DNA of 64,000 nt from an uncultured Oceanospirillaceae bacterium (GCA_913057435.1 CAJXNY010000016.1:33229-97228); one strand, 5' to 3'; shown: positions 53,202 to 63,205, counted from the stretch's first letter. The notes: generated by a model from the letters alone, not told the origin. Numbers and translations: made by a program.

Positions 53202-53882
53202 TTAACGGGCCAGCAACAGATGCAGGCGGCTACCTACCTGTTGCGCACGATCTGCCAGATCACCAATCCAGTTGATGACGTTATACATAAACATCACATC
53301 AATTGGATAGAGATCTTTCTCTATCTGGAACAGGGCATTACGTACGCCACGCTCCAGCTCATCGGTCTTATGTTCGCGGTCATCGAGCTGGTGAATCATC
53401 TCTTCCACCATATCTACTTCATGACCACCAAAACCACTGGTGACCAGCTCATCGAGCTCGTTCAGTGCTTTCAGTGCCTGTTCAGAGGTGCTTAACGCCG
53501 TGCGTACATACTCCATCATCAAGGGTTGCAGCTGTACCGGTACCGACATCTGGCGCCCTAGCATCAAGCCCGCAATGTCCTTAGCACGGTTAGCAATCTT
53601 ATCCTGCATCCGCAGCAGCTCCAGCAGGTCAGTACGTGCAACCGGCAGGAAAATGCTCTTCGGCAGATTCTGGCGAACATCCTTTTTCATCGTATCGGCT
53701 TCACCTTCCAGCACCGCAATGCGCTGCTGAATCACTTCCGCCTGTTCCCAGTCATCCGCCATCACAGCTTCAAAGAATGGAACCAGTTCCACCGCACATT
53801 CCTGTGCTTTTGCGATATGTTCCTGCATTGGCTTGAACGGCGAGCGCGAAAGCATCTGCAAGATAGGGTTGTTGGTCACCAT
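53202..53882 (-). CDS. DUF47/PhoU-like Pit accessory protein (TIGR00153)
   Basis: A 226-residue all-helical cytoplasmic protein of the PhoU-like DUF47 family. Conserved acidic metal-binding stretches are EGEADTMKKDVRQNL and HQLDDREHKTDELE. Members are encoded with Pit transporters and are needed for, or control, their activity. It begins MVTNNPILQMLSRSPF and is the first gene of the pair. Confidence 0.92.
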   Translation of the reverse strand: MVTNNPILQMLSRSPFKPMQEHIAKAQECAVELVPFFEAVMADDWEQAEVIQQRIAVLEGEADTMKKDVRQNLPKSIFLPVARTDLLELLRMQDKIANRAKDIAGLMLGRQMSVPVQLQPLMMEYVRTALSTSEQALKALNELDELVTSGFGGHEVDMVEEMIHQLDDREHKTDELERGVRNALFQIEKDLYPIDVMFMYNVINWIGDLADRAQQVGSRLHLLLAR

Positions 53883-54050
53883 AGGAGTTACCCCGTCAGG
53901 TTGAAATCTGGGCGCAGTATACGGATTGCAGTCATGCGTTTGTAGCCAAAAATTCTCCTATTTGTCACTATTTTGACATACAACCTTTTTTTGTAAAAAG
54001 CTGCGGTACACTAGGCAAATAAGACCGAAATTCAAACAGGGATAATAATC

Positions 54051-55202
54051 ATGGCCAAGGAGATAGAACTCAAACTGGCGCTGAGCCCCCACCACGTGGG
54101 CGCACTGCTTCAACACCCTCTATTTCAGCAAGCAGAAATACAGGCTGCAGGCACCCACCAGCTGTGCAATACCTACTTCGATACGGCCGAGCAGGCGTTA
54201 CAGACAGCCCGGATTGCATTGCGTATCCGCCAGATCGGCAATCGCTATATTCAGACGCTAAAAACCCGCGGCCAGTCCAAGGCCGGACTGCACCAGCGCA
54301 ACGAATGGGAGTGGGAACTGAGCCAGCCCGTGCTGGATTTCAGCCTGCTGGCAGAAACAGCCTGGCACACAGCACTGGACAGGCCCCCCTCCGCCGAGGC
54401 GCTACAACCCGCTTTCAGCACTGACTTTGAACGTCAGCTATGGAACTACCACAGTGTGAATAGCCAGGGCGAAACGATTGAGATCGAGATCGCGCTGGAC
54501 AGTGGCCAGGTCCGGGTCGAACTGGACGGCCAGCAACGTACCGACCCACTGAGTGAACTGGAGCTGGAATTAAAACAGGGCCAACCCAGTGATCTGTTTG
54601 ACCTGGCGCTGGTACTGGCACGCGCCGTTCCACTACAGATCTGTGATATCAGCAAAGCCGAGCGTGGCTATCGGCTGTACGCCCCGGAGCAGTATCAGGT
54701 GCGACTGGAGCGGCCCCATTTACCTGCCGATATCAGTCTGGAAGAGGCTTACGTTGAGCTGCTGCAGTTTGAACTGCAAAGCTGGCCACGCCATATGGAA
54801 GCCTGGCAATTCAGTCACAAATGGGAGCACGGGGGTCACGCGCTGGACTCACTGCGCAACATTCGCGCCCTGCGCGAGCACTTTATTGATGTCGCACCGC
54901 TGGCCGCCGATGATGAACTGGGCCAGCTGGTCGATAAACTGATCGACCGTCTGCAGACGCTGCTCAGCTGGCGTCGCTGCAGTCAGCTGCTCGGCCCCCA
55001 CGCCGCCGAATGGACCCGCCAGGAAGCCGAAAAGGCCCGCACCCGGCTGGAAGTCCTGAGCCAGACCAAAGAAGCCAGCCTGATCGCCCTGTTGCTCGGT
55101 GAGAAGCTCAGTAAGCGTCCATGGCGAGCCCGCTGGAACGCACAACAACAGCAACGCGCTGGCCAGCCCCTGCAATCCATTACCGCCGTAACCGAACCAT
55201 AG
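54051..55202 (+). CDS. ygiF: CYTH-CHAD domain protein (inorganic triphosphatase, YgiF-like)
   Basis: A 383-residue protein. The CYTH domain (1-~205) has the ExExK entry motif (KEIELKLAL) and charged tunnel strands (RIALRIRQIG, EIEIALDSGQV). The helical CHAD domain (~215-380) begins EAYVELLQFELQSWPRHMEAW. E. coli YgiF hydrolyses inorganic triphosphate. CHAD domains bind polyphosphate, and this one is shorter than in YgiF (433 residues). glnE lies downstream as in E. coli, separated here by a small extra gene. Confidence 0.88.
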   Translation: MAKEIELKLALSPHHVGALLQHPLFQQAEIQAAGTHQLCNTYFDTAEQALQTARIALRIRQIGNRYIQTLKTRGQSKAGLHQRNEWEWELSQPVLDFSLLAETAWHTALDRPPSAEALQPAFSTDFERQLWNYHSVNSQGETIEIEIALDSGQVRVELDGQQRTDPLSELELELKQGQPSDLFDLALVLARAVPLQICDISKAERGYRLYAPEQYQVRLERPHLPADISLEEAYVELLQFELQSWPRHMEAWQFSHKWEHGGHALDSLRNIRALREHFIDVAPLAADDELGQLVDKLIDRLQTLLSWRRCSQLLGPHAAEWTRQEAEKARTRLEVLSQTKEASLIALLLGEKLSKRPWRARWNAQQQQRAGQPLQSITAVTEP

Positions 55203-55441
55203 TAAGCCCCGGCCTGGCAGGCCGCGGCAAACCGCTGCAACCTGCCCGTCGCCTTTCTCCAGCACGCTACGCAACACTATTGATCTATCGCAAAAAATAT
55301 GACAAAAAACCGCAAACAAGACTAAACCCTCGCCGATAACGGCCGATTCCCCCTGTCTGAGGCATGGTTTTTGCTGAACCCAGCAGACCAGCGATCGCAC
55401 TGCAATGCGATCCTCACCAACCCGTCAGTCAGGGACAGACT

Positions 55442-55867
55442 ATGAATAACAACAAAATTACCAGGCTGCGCCGGGTAGCCCCGTGCCGCCGCACACACAA
55501 AGATCTGCGTTTAAGCAACGATGATCTGCATATCATCAACCGTGCACTGGAGCCCAACCGCACCCTGCTGGCTGAGCTACGGATCGAAATCCGCGAGAAG
55601 ATCTACTTTGAGGGCGCGACCCTGCAGGATATGCAAAAAAATCAGCACCTGTTTGACCGTAATGAGGTCTTTAACCTGCTGGGTGATCAGTACAGCCTCA
55701 GCGAGGCTCAGGTCGATGAAGGTGCCAGCATCCTGGCCCGCTGGCGCAACCAGCCCGGCGAAGCTGACACCCTGAACCTCAGCCAGACCATCGAACTGCT
55801 GTCCCAGCTATTAGAGCTGAACAACGCCACTGTCGATAACATAGAAGAACTGGCCATTCTCGCCTGA
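55442..55867 (+). CDS. Unknown small protein between ygiF and glnE
   Basis: A 141-residue protein I do not recognise. I start at 55442 (MNNNKITRLRRVAPCRRTHKD) with CAGGGAC upstream. A very basic N-terminal 20 residues is followed by a helical, acidic remainder (residues ~25-141). There is no signal peptide, membrane segment or clear motif. It is inserted in the otherwise conserved ygiF-glnE pair and is codirectional with both. Codon use looks like its neighbours. Confidence 0.65.
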   Translation: MNNNKITRLRRVAPCRRTHKDLRLSNDDLHIINRALEPNRTLLAELRIEIREKIYFEGATLQDMQKNQHLFDRNEVFNLLGDQYSLSEAQVDEGASILARWRNQPGEADTLNLSQTIELLSQLLELNNATVDNIEELAILA

Positions 55868-55965
55868 CCCCATCCCTGCGCCTGCCCTGCGCCTGTCCAG
55901 AGCAGGCGCAGATCAGCGCAGCCACCGGCAACATCTGGTAATCTCAACGACAGAATTCATCATGG

Positions 55966-58878
55966 ATGTCGCAGGAGATTGACCCCGCCATGTTTACCGC
56001 GCGTACTGATCTGGTTCCCGAGTCCCTCCAGCCCCTGCTTGAGCAGAACTGGCAGCAGTTTTCCGCTCAGCTGGACGAGCTGGCAACACTCACTCTTCCC
56101 CCACGTTTCGCTGAAGATTTAACCCGCGTCTGCGTTGGCAGTGACTACGTTACCCAGCAGCTGGGGCTACGCATGGGGTTACTGGCTGAACTGGCCGCCA
56201 GTGGCGATCTCTACCAGGACTACAGCGCCGACAGCTACCGCCAGCGCCTGCAACACAAACTGAGCAAAGCCGACACCGAGAACGACCTGCACCGGCTGCT
56301 GCGTGAATTCCGCCAGCGCGAGCAGATCAGGCTGATCTGGCGTGACCTGTGCCGCCTCACCGATATGCGCGGCACCACCCGCGAACTGTCCTGGCTGGCC
56401 GACAACTGTATCGACGAAACCCTGAGCTGGCTGCACAACAGCCTGGTGCAGCGTTATGGCCAGCCGATGGCCGAACAGCCCGATGGCAGCCAGAAACCAC
56501 AATATCTGGTGGTACTGGGGATGGGTAAGCTCGGTGCTAACGAGCTCAATCTCAGCTCCGATATCGATCTGATCTTCAGCTACCCCGAACATGGCCACAC
56601 TGACGGTAAACGTGGCACCGACAACAAAGACTTCTTTATCCGGCTGGGTAAAAAACTGATTCAGGCGCTGGATAACATCACCGTCAACGGCTTTGTTTTT
56701 CGCACCGATATGCGCCTGCGTCCCTTCGGCAGCGCTGGCCCGCTGGCGATCAGCTTCAACGCCATGGAGATCTATTACCAGGATCAGGGCCGGGAGTGGG
56801 AACGCTACGCCATGATCAAAGCCCGCGTGGTGGCGGGCGACAAAGCCGCCGGGGCCGAACTGCAGGCTCTGCTCAAGCCCTTCGTTTATCGCAAATACAT
56901 CGACTTTGGCGCATTCGAATCACTGCGCGACATGAAAGAAATGATCAACCGTGAAGTACGCCGCAAAGGCCGTGACGCCAACGTTAAACTCGGTTCCGGT
57001 GGCATCCGCGAAGTTGAATTTATCGCCCAGGCGTTCCAGCTGATCCGTGGCGGACGTGACAGCCGCCTGCAGCAGCGCGAACTGCTCAATATTCTGCCGC
57101 TGCTGCCCGACGCTGTCGGTATGCCAGAGCAGGCCGTCACCGAGCTGGTCGAGGCCTACACGTATCTGCGTAACGCCGAACACGCCATCCAGGCGATTGC
57201 CGATAAACAGACCCAGGACCTGCCCATTGATGAGCGAGACCAGCAACGCCTCGCCTTCAGCATGGGCAGCCCTGACTGGCAGGCCTTCTGTACCACACTT
57301 GAGCAACACCGCAGCGCCGTGCGCCAGCACTTCGCCAATGTGATCGCCCCGGCCGACGAAAATGAAGACAGCGATGACACCGGTCACCGTGAGTGGCTGC
57401 CACTGTGGCAGGATGAGCTGGACGATGACGAGGCCACAACCCTGCTGGCCGACCAGGGCTACGACAACCCTGCCGCCAGCTGGGCCGAGCTGAAAAGCCT
57501 GCGCAACAGCCGACCGGTGCAGATGCTACAGCAGATTGCCCAGGACCGGCTCAGCGCCGTGCTGCCGCAGCTGCTGGCTGAGATCAGCCACGTCGATAAC
57601 GCCAGCGAAACCCTCAACCGGGTACTGCAGCTGGTGCAGGCCGTGCTACGCCGTTCCGCCTATCTGGTGTTACTGGCGGAAAACCCGCTGGCCCGTCAGC
57701 AGCTCGTCCGCCTCTGCGCCACCAGCCCCTGGTTTGGTGACCAGCTGGCCAAACAGCCGATTCTGCTCGATGAGCTGATCGACCCCCAGTCACTCTACTC
57801 ACCCCCGAACAAAGGCCAGCTGCAAACCGAACTGCGCCAGCAGCTGCTGCGCATCCCGGAAGATGACACCGAACAGCTGATGGAAGCCCTGCGCTACTTC
57901 AAAAGTGCCCACCTGCTCAAAGTCGCCGCCTCCGAGATCACCGGAGCCATGCCGCTGATGCAAGTCAGCGACTACCTGACCTGGACCGCCGAAACCGTGC
58001 TAGAAGCGGTGCTGGAAATCGCCTGGCGCAACATGACAGAAAAGTACGGCAACCCGGACAACAGCGAGTTCATCGTACTGGGCTACGGTAAAGTCGGTGG
58101 TATCGAGCTGAGCTACGGCTCAGATCTGGACCTGGTGTTTATTCACGATGCCAGCGCCAGCGGCCTGACTGACGGTGCCAAGCAGATCGCCAACGGCATG
58201 TTTTTCACCCGGCTGGGCCAGCGCATCATCCATATCCTCAACACCTTTACTCCGTCCGGGCAGCTGTACGAAGTCGATATGCGATTGCGCCCGTCCGGCA
58301 ACTCCGGCCTGCTGACCAGCAGCCTGAACGCCTTCCGCGATTATCAGATCAATGAAGCCTGGACCTGGGAACACCAGGCCCTGGTCCGCGCCCGCGTGGT
58401 GGCGGGCAGCCCGGCGCTGCAAGCCCGCTACGAAGCGGTACGCGAAGAAGTGCTCAGTCAGCCACAGGATCTGCCGACGTTACGCGGTGAAGTGGTCGAG
58501 ATGCGCGAGAAAATGCGTGAAAACCTGGGCACCAAAGCCAATGAACAGGACGCCGACAACCCGGTGTTCAACCTCAAACAGGATCGTGGCGGCATCGTCG
58601 ACATTGAATTCCTGGTGCAGTATCTGACCCTGTCCCAGGCTCCACAGCATCCCGAAATGCTGCGCTGGACCGATAACATCCGCATCCTTGACACCGTTCA
58701 GAGCGTCGGCCTGCTGTCAGAAACTGAGTGTGAACAGTTACGCGAAGCCTACAAAACCTACCGCGCCGCTGGCCACCGCCAGAGCCTGCAGGGCCTGTCC
58801 GGCAAGATCAGCCATGACCAGATGACCGACAGCCGGACGGCCGTAGAAGCGATCTGGAAAAAAGTGATGGAGTCATAA
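55966..58878 (+). CDS. glnE: Glutamine synthetase adenylyltransferase/deadenylylase
   Basis: A 970-residue bifunctional enzyme that adds or removes AMP on glutamine synthetase under P-II control. Two nucleotidyltransferase domains are visible. The N-terminal deadenylylase has GMGKLGANELNLSSDIDL (~residue 185) and the C-terminal adenylylase GYGKVGGIELSYGSDLDL (~705), with a helical linker between. The start could be ATG 55966 or, eight codons later, 55990, which has GGAG at a long spacing. Its presence with glnK, amt, NtrC and sigma-54 sites points to an enteric-type nitrogen control circuit. Confidence 0.95.
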   Translation: MSQEIDPAMFTARTDLVPESLQPLLEQNWQQFSAQLDELATLTLPPRFAEDLTRVCVGSDYVTQQLGLRMGLLAELAASGDLYQDYSADSYRQRLQHKLSKADTENDLHRLLREFRQREQIRLIWRDLCRLTDMRGTTRELSWLADNCIDETLSWLHNSLVQRYGQPMAEQPDGSQKPQYLVVLGMGKLGANELNLSSDIDLIFSYPEHGHTDGKRGTDNKDFFIRLGKKLIQALDNITVNGFVFRTDMRLRPFGSAGPLAISFNAMEIYYQDQGREWERYAMIKARVVAGDKAAGAELQALLKPFVYRKYIDFGAFESLRDMKEMINREVRRKGRDANVKLGSGGIREVEFIAQAFQLIRGGRDSRLQQRELLNILPLLPDAVGMPEQAVTELVEAYTYLRNAEHAIQAIADKQTQDLPIDERDQQRLAFSMGSPDWQAFCTTLEQHRSAVRQHFANVIAPADENEDSDDTGHREWLPLWQDELDDDEATTLLADQGYDNPAASWAELKSLRNSRPVQMLQQIAQDRLSAVLPQLLAEISHVDNASETLNRVLQLVQAVLRRSAYLVLLAENPLARQQLVRLCATSPWFGDQLAKQPILLDELIDPQSLYSPPNKGQLQTELRQQLLRIPEDDTEQLMEALRYFKSAHLLKVAASEITGAMPLMQVSDYLTWTAETVLEAVLEIAWRNMTEKYGNPDNSEFIVLGYGKVGGIELSYGSDLDLVFIHDASASGLTDGAKQIANGMFFTRLGQRIIHILNTFTPSGQLYEVDMRLRPSGNSGLLTSSLNAFRDYQINEAWTWEHQALVRARVVAGSPALQARYEAVREEVLSQPQDLPTLRGEVVEMREKMRENLGTKANEQDADNPVFNLKQDRGGIVDIEFLVQYLTLSQAPQHPEMLRWTDNIRILDTVQSVGLLSETECEQLREAYKTYRAAGHRQSLQGLSGKISHDQMTDSRTAVEAIWKKVMES

Positions 58879-58891
58879 GTCAGCTATCTCT

Positions 58892-58952
58892 CATTCCCAC
58901 GTTCCGCGTGGGAATGCAGATACCCACCGCCATAGCAGCTCGCTCCGCGAGC
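58892..58952. repeat. REP-like palindromic element
   Basis: Two palindromes in tandem: CATTCCCACG-ttccg-CGTGGGAATG (58892-58916) and GCTCGC-tcc-GCGAGC (58938-58952). The first motif is of a kind found scattered between genes in many gammaproteobacteria. It lies 13 bases after glnE, before the shared terminator. No second copy was seen in this window. Confidence 0.6.
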
Positions 58953-58983
58953 GTCCGACTCAGAGTACCAGCCCGCAAACCAC

Positions 58984-59021
58984 AAAAAAGCCCGCCAACC
59001 TTTCGGCCAGCGGGCTTTTTT
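58984..59021. terminator. Bidirectional terminator between glnE and ilvE
   Basis: AAAAAAGCCCGC/GCGGGCTTTTTT around a 14-base loop serves glnE on the plus strand and ilvE, 13 bases away, on the minus strand. Confidence 0.9.
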
Positions 59022-59034
59022 AATCTGCCAGAGA

Positions 59035-60030
59035 TCAGATGCTGGTCAGCCAGCCGCGGGTGTCTTCCGCTTTGCCCCACTGAATATCATTCAGGGTAGA
59101 GCGCAGTTTCACGGTAGTTTCACCCACATCACCGTTACCGACTTTCACTTCCTTACCCTGGTATATCAGTGTACCCACCGGTGCCAGTACCGCAGCGGTG
59201 CCCGACAGCGCTGCTTCACAGCCCGGCTTGGCCGCGCGTTCCAGCAGCTCATCCACGGACAGTTCACGCTCGGATACCGTCATGCCCAGGTCGCGAGCGA
59301 TGGTCAGGATGGAGTCACGGGTCACACCGTGCAGGAAGCTTTCATCCAGCGCCTTGGTGATGATCTCATCACCGTCGATCAGCAGGAAGTTAGCCGCACC
59401 GGTTTCCTGAACAAAACCATCTGGCGCAAACAGCACCTGATCGGCATTAAATTCAGCGCGGGCTTTCATGATCGGCTGCAGGGCACTGGCGTAGTTGCCG
59501 CCGCTTTTGATCATGCCGTTATGCGGCGCACAACGCATACCGTTATCATCCACCAGCAAACGCAACGCCTTATCACCCCCGGCGAAGTAATCGCCAACCG
59601 GTGACAGCAGGACGTACTGACAGGAAGTCGTAGACGGGGCTGCCGCTTTACCAATCGCCGCTTCCGTTCCAAAGTGGGTTGGGCGGACATACATGGAGCC
59701 CGGTGGTTCTGGCACTTCGCTGGCGAAACGGCCAACAATGTCCAGAATCATTTTTTCCGTGGCCGCCACGTTCACTTCTGGCAGTGCCAGCAGTGCGGAA
59801 CTCTGGGCAAAACGCGCCAGATTGCGATCCATGCGGAACAGCTTGACCGAACCGTCCTGGTGACGGAACGCTTTAAGGCCCTCAAAACAGGTGCTGGCAT
59901 AATGCAGCACATGAGCGCCAGGGTGCAGCTGAATGCTGTCGCTGGCGACGATTTCCGTCTCACTCCAGCTATCACCATCAAACCAGGAAATTGCCATCTC
60001 TGGCATAAAGAGAGAACCAAACGCAGCCAT
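59035..60030 (-). CDS. ilvE: Branched-chain amino acid aminotransferase
   Basis: A 331-residue fold-type IV, PLP-dependent transaminase that makes leucine, isoleucine and valine from their keto acids. The start at 60030 (MAAFGSLFMPEMAISWFDG) has AGGAAGG upstream; the frame start at 60099 does not. The PLP lysine is in IKSGGNYAS. The cofactor-phosphate region reads PGCEAALSGTAAVLAPVG. The sequence style (YASTCFEGLKAF, YVRPTHFG) is that of the longer BCAT subclass rather than E. coli IlvE. It works downstream of IlvD (39-41 kb). A glnE-ilvE-LPS order is known from pseudomonads. Confidence 0.93.
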   Translation of the reverse strand: MAAFGSLFMPEMAISWFDGDSWSETEIVASDSIQLHPGAHVLHYASTCFEGLKAFRHQDGSVKLFRMDRNLARFAQSSALLALPEVNVAATEKMILDIVGRFASEVPEPPGSMYVRPTHFGTEAAIGKAAAPSTTSCQYVLLSPVGDYFAGGDKALRLLVDDNGMRCAPHNGMIKSGGNYASALQPIMKARAEFNADQVLFAPDGFVQETGAANFLLIDGDEIITKALDESFLHGVTRDSILTIARDLGMTVSERELSVDELLERAAKPGCEAALSGTAAVLAPVGTLIYQGKEVKVGNGDVGETTVKLRSTLNDIQWGKAEDTRGWLTSI

Positions 60031-60295
60031 ACTGACCTTCCTAAAATCTATTGTTATTAAACGTATTCGTGGGTACGGCGGACAAAACCCAATCCGCAAC
60101 GGGCCTGCTGATCATCACACGGTTAGCCATATACAGCCGTATGCAGACCCTTTCAGGTCAGTCGATTGTAAGCATCCTGGGGCAAAATGGAATTGCCGCT
60201 GGCCGAAATAGTGAACATGCCGTAGAAATTGGGCCACAACGTCCTTTGCAGTATCATAGTCGGCTCAATTCTTTCCCGCTGCAGGCACCGCGTAC

Positions 60296-61201
60296 ATGAG
60301 TATTATCTGGCTTATCAGTGATGGCAAACCCGGCCATCTGAATCAGAGCCTGGGGTTATGTGATGCCCTGCAACGCCAGCACCCGGCTTGCCAGATCATC
60401 ACCCTGCCAGCACTGGCCAGAGGCCAGGCGCTAATGGCGTTGTTGAGCAAACGCTGGCCCATGCAGGTGGAACAGCCACCGCAGCTGGTAATCGGTGCCG
60501 GTCACCGTACCCATCTGACCGTACTGGCCGCTGGTCGGGCCTTTAATGCCCGCACTCTGGTGTTGATGAAGCCCAGCCTGCCCACCGGTCTGTTCGACCT
60601 GTGTCTGATCCCTGAGCACGACAAACCCGCCCACCGCCGTAATATCATCGCCACCCGTGGCGCACTGAACCGGATGCGACCGGCCGAGAAAAACCCCGAC
60701 CAGGGGCTGATGCTGATTGGCGGACCGTCGAAACACTTCGGCTGGGATAACGGTAAAATGGTCGCCCAGGTGCTGCAGGCCTGCCGCCAGAGCCCGGCCC
60801 GGCTGCAGTGGACCCTGACCACCTCACGCCGCACCCCGGCGGATTTCCTGCCTTTGCTGGCCGCCCAGCAGCAGCCCGGGCTGACCCTGGTGCCGGTAGA
60901 AGACACCGCACCAGGCTGGCTGGCAGAACAACTGCCCACGGCTGCCCACTGCTGGGTCAGCCAGGACAGCGTGTCCATGGTCTATGAAGCACTCAGCGCC
61001 GAATGCGCCACCGGCCTGCTGGACGTGCCGCAGCTGGCGGAGAACCGGATAGCCACTGGCGTGGCCCAGCTCTGCGACAGCGCCGATCTGACCCGCTACC
61101 GCGACTGGCAACCCGGCAGTCTGCTCAGCCCACCACAGCAGCTGTTCGACGAAGCCAGCCGCTGCGCCCGTGAGCTGCAACAACGGCTGGCCGTGCTCTG
61201 A
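60296..61201 (+). CDS. ELM1/GtrOC1-family putative glycosyltransferase
   Basis: A 301-residue protein of the family named after plant mitochondrial fission protein ELM1. It starts IWLISDGKPGHLNQSLGL and has LIGGPSKHFGW and the SQDSVSMVYEAL segment typical of the GT-B-like C-terminal domain. In proteobacteria such genes lie in lipopolysaccharide clusters and are thought to be glycosyltransferases; the sugar is unknown. It is the first of four codirectional surface-glycan genes. The 265 bases upstream separate it from divergent ilvE. Confidence 0.85.
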   Translation: MSIIWLISDGKPGHLNQSLGLCDALQRQHPACQIITLPALARGQALMALLSKRWPMQVEQPPQLVIGAGHRTHLTVLAAGRAFNARTLVLMKPSLPTGLFDLCLIPEHDKPAHRRNIIATRGALNRMRPAEKNPDQGLMLIGGPSKHFGWDNGKMVAQVLQACRQSPARLQWTLTTSRRTPADFLPLLAAQQQPGLTLVPVEDTAPGWLAEQLPTAAHCWVSQDSVSMVYEALSAECATGLLDVPQLAENRIATGVAQLCDSADLTRYRDWQPGSLLSPPQQLFDEASRCARELQQRLAVL

Positions 61202-61301
61202 AGCAGCGCAGTCGTTACACTGTCGCCAGCCCGGCCGCAACGCCAGCTGAGCGCCAGCCAAAATAGTTATCCACAGTTCTGACAAGCGGAGCACAGCCCC
61301 A

Positions 61302-62402
61302 ATGAAAGTTGTACAGATTTTGCCTGACCTGGAGGGTGGCGGTGTTGAACGCGGTACTCTGGAGGTCGCCAGTGCGCTGGTACAGGCTGGTCATCAGTCA
61401 CTGGTGATCTCAGCCGGGGGCCAGATGGTGGCAGAACTGGAAGCCGATAGCAGTGAACATATCCAGTGGGATCTGGGCCATAAGTCCCTGTTCACCTTCC
61501 GCCATATCTGGGCGTTGCGCCGCTGGCTGCATGAGCAGAAGCCCGACATTATCCATGTCCGCTCCCGCCTGCCCGGCTGGGTAGTCTATCTGGCCTGGCA
61601 GGGCTTGCCTGCCGCCGACCGGCCCGGGCTGGTGACCACGGTTCATGGCCTGTACTCCGTTTCTCGTTACAGCGCGATTATGGCCAAAGGTGAACGGGTG
61701 ATCGCGGTGTCTGAAACCGTGAAACGCTATATCGCCGAAAACTACCCTGCCACCGATATGGCGCGGGTACAGGTGGTCTTTCGAGGCATCGAGCCAGAGC
61801 GTTTCCCCCGTGGCTATCAACCCGACACACAGTGGCTGCAACAGTGGCGTAGCGACTTCCCTCAGCTGGCGGGCAAAAAAGTCATTACCCTGCCGGGTCG
61901 GCTAACCCGGCTCAAAGGCCACCATGATCTGATCGACCTGATCGACGCACTGGTCAGCCAGGGTGAGCCGGTGCACGGCCTGATCGTCGGCGGCGAAGAT
62001 GCCAAACGTAAAGCCTACGCCGAAGAGCTGTACCGCACCGTCGCCGAACGGGGGCTGGAGCAGCACATTACCTTCACCGGTAACCGCCGTGATATTCGCG
62101 AGATCTATGCCGTGTCTGATCTGGTGCTGTCGCTGTCGACCAAACCTGAGTCCTTTGGCCGAACCAGCCTGGAAGCGCTGAGCCTGGGCGTACCACTGGT
62201 GGGTTATGACCATGGCGGCGTCAGCGAAATTCTGGCCGCACTGTTCCCCGCAGGCCGGGTGCCACTGAAAGACAGCCAGGCCTTGCTGCAAACCGTCAAT
62301 CAGCTGTTACAACAGCCACAGCAACCCGCCGAAAATGACCGTTTTCTGCTGCAGACCATGCTCAGCCAGACGCTGGCGGTGTATCAGGAGCTACGTCCAT
62401 GA
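61302..62402 (+). CDS. Glycosyltransferase family 4, probably LPS core
   Basis: A 366-residue GT-B transferase. The N-terminal glycine-rich acceptor side reads ILPDLEGGGVERGTLEVA. The C-terminal donor domain has LPGRLTRLKGH and the E-x7-E motif in PESFGRTSLEAL. It resembles WaaG-like and related retaining enzymes; donor and acceptor are not determinable. Its stop overlaps the next start by four bases (ATGA), showing translational coupling. Confidence 0.9.
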   Translation: MKVVQILPDLEGGGVERGTLEVASALVQAGHQSLVISAGGQMVAELEADSSEHIQWDLGHKSLFTFRHIWALRRWLHEQKPDIIHVRSRLPGWVVYLAWQGLPAADRPGLVTTVHGLYSVSRYSAIMAKGERVIAVSETVKRYIAENYPATDMARVQVVFRGIEPERFPRGYQPDTQWLQQWRSDFPQLAGKKVITLPGRLTRLKGHHDLIDLIDALVSQGEPVHGLIVGGEDAKRKAYAEELYRTVAERGLEQHITFTGNRRDIREIYAVSDLVLSLSTKPESFGRTSLEALSLGVPLVGYDHGGVSEILAALFPAGRVPLKDSQALLQTVNQLLQQPQQPAENDRFLLQTMLSQTLAVYQELRP

Positions 62403-63205
62403 TCTGGTTACTGCCGCTCGGTATCCTGCTGCTGGTGTTGTTCAGCCAGCGCTACGGCTGGTGGCGCAAGCCAGTGGCCAACAACCGGCCCCGTGTGCTG
62501 ATGTACCATATGGTCAGCGATCACCAGCCCGGCGCCCGCTTTAATAAGCTGCGGGTGCCACCGGCGATGTTTGAGCGCCAGGTAAAATGGCTGGCAGACA
62601 ACGGCTACTACTTCGCACTGATGTCCGAGCTGACTCAGCCCGACCAGCTGCCCGACAAAACCGTGGCGCTGACCTTCGATGATGGCTTTGCCGACAACCT
62701 GCTCAATGCTGATCCGGTGCTGGCGAAATATCAGGCCCGCGCCACCCTCTATCTGGTACAGGATCGCCACGACCGGGACTGGTCTACCAGCAAAAAAGCC
62801 CACCATGACAGCGGCGAACTGATGCGCGAGCCCAAACTCAGCGATGACCAGGTACAGCAGATGCTGGCCAGTGGCCGCTGGGAGCTGGGCGGCCACACCG
62901 TCAGCCACGCCAACCTTGCTCGACTGGAACGCGCGGAAAAACTGGCGGAAATACGCGACAGCAAACAGGCGCTGGAGCAGCAGTTCAACACCCGGCTCAG
63001 CAGCTTCGCCTATCCGTTTGGCATCTATGCTGAGGAAGATGTCGAGCTGGCCACAGAGGCTGGCTTTGACACGGCGGTCACCACCATCGAAGGCATTGAC
63101 CCCGACCTGCAATCGCAACGCTTTGAACTGAGCCGGATCAAAATCTCCGGTAAAGACACCTGGCTGGCTTTCCGCTTGCGCCTGCGCAACGGTCGTCGAA
63201 ACTGA
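62399..63205 (+). CDS. Polysaccharide deacetylase family protein (CE4/NodB)
   Basis: A 268-residue protein with an N-terminal hydrophobic anchor (WLLPLGILLLVLFSQ) and a NodB domain. The first acidic metal motif is TFDDGF and the metal-binding histidines are in GGHTVSHANL (H-x3-H). FAYPFG marks the distal groove. It probably removes acetyl groups from a cell-envelope glycan facing the periplasm, or is a related hydrolase. It is embedded between two glycosyltransferases, with overlap to the first and 19 bases to the second. Confidence 0.88.
   Translation: MIWLLPLGILLLVLFSQRYGWWRKPVANNRPRVLMYHMVSDHQPGARFNKLRVPPAMFERQVKWLADNGYYFALMSELTQPDQLPDKTVALTFDDGFADNLLNADPVLAKYQARATLYLVQDRHDRDWSTSKKAHHDSGELMREPKLSDDQVQQMLASGRWELGGHTVSHANLARLERAEKLAEIRDSKQALEQQFNTRLSSFAYPFGIYAEEDVELATEAGFDTAVTTIEGIDPDLQSQRFELSRIKISGKDTWLAFRLRLRNGRRN

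Noticed and set aside
58880..59080. Minus-strand 66-codon frame after glnE
   Set aside because: It consists of the palindromic repeat and the shared terminator; the GICIPTRNVG-type translation is typical of repeat elements, not of a protein.
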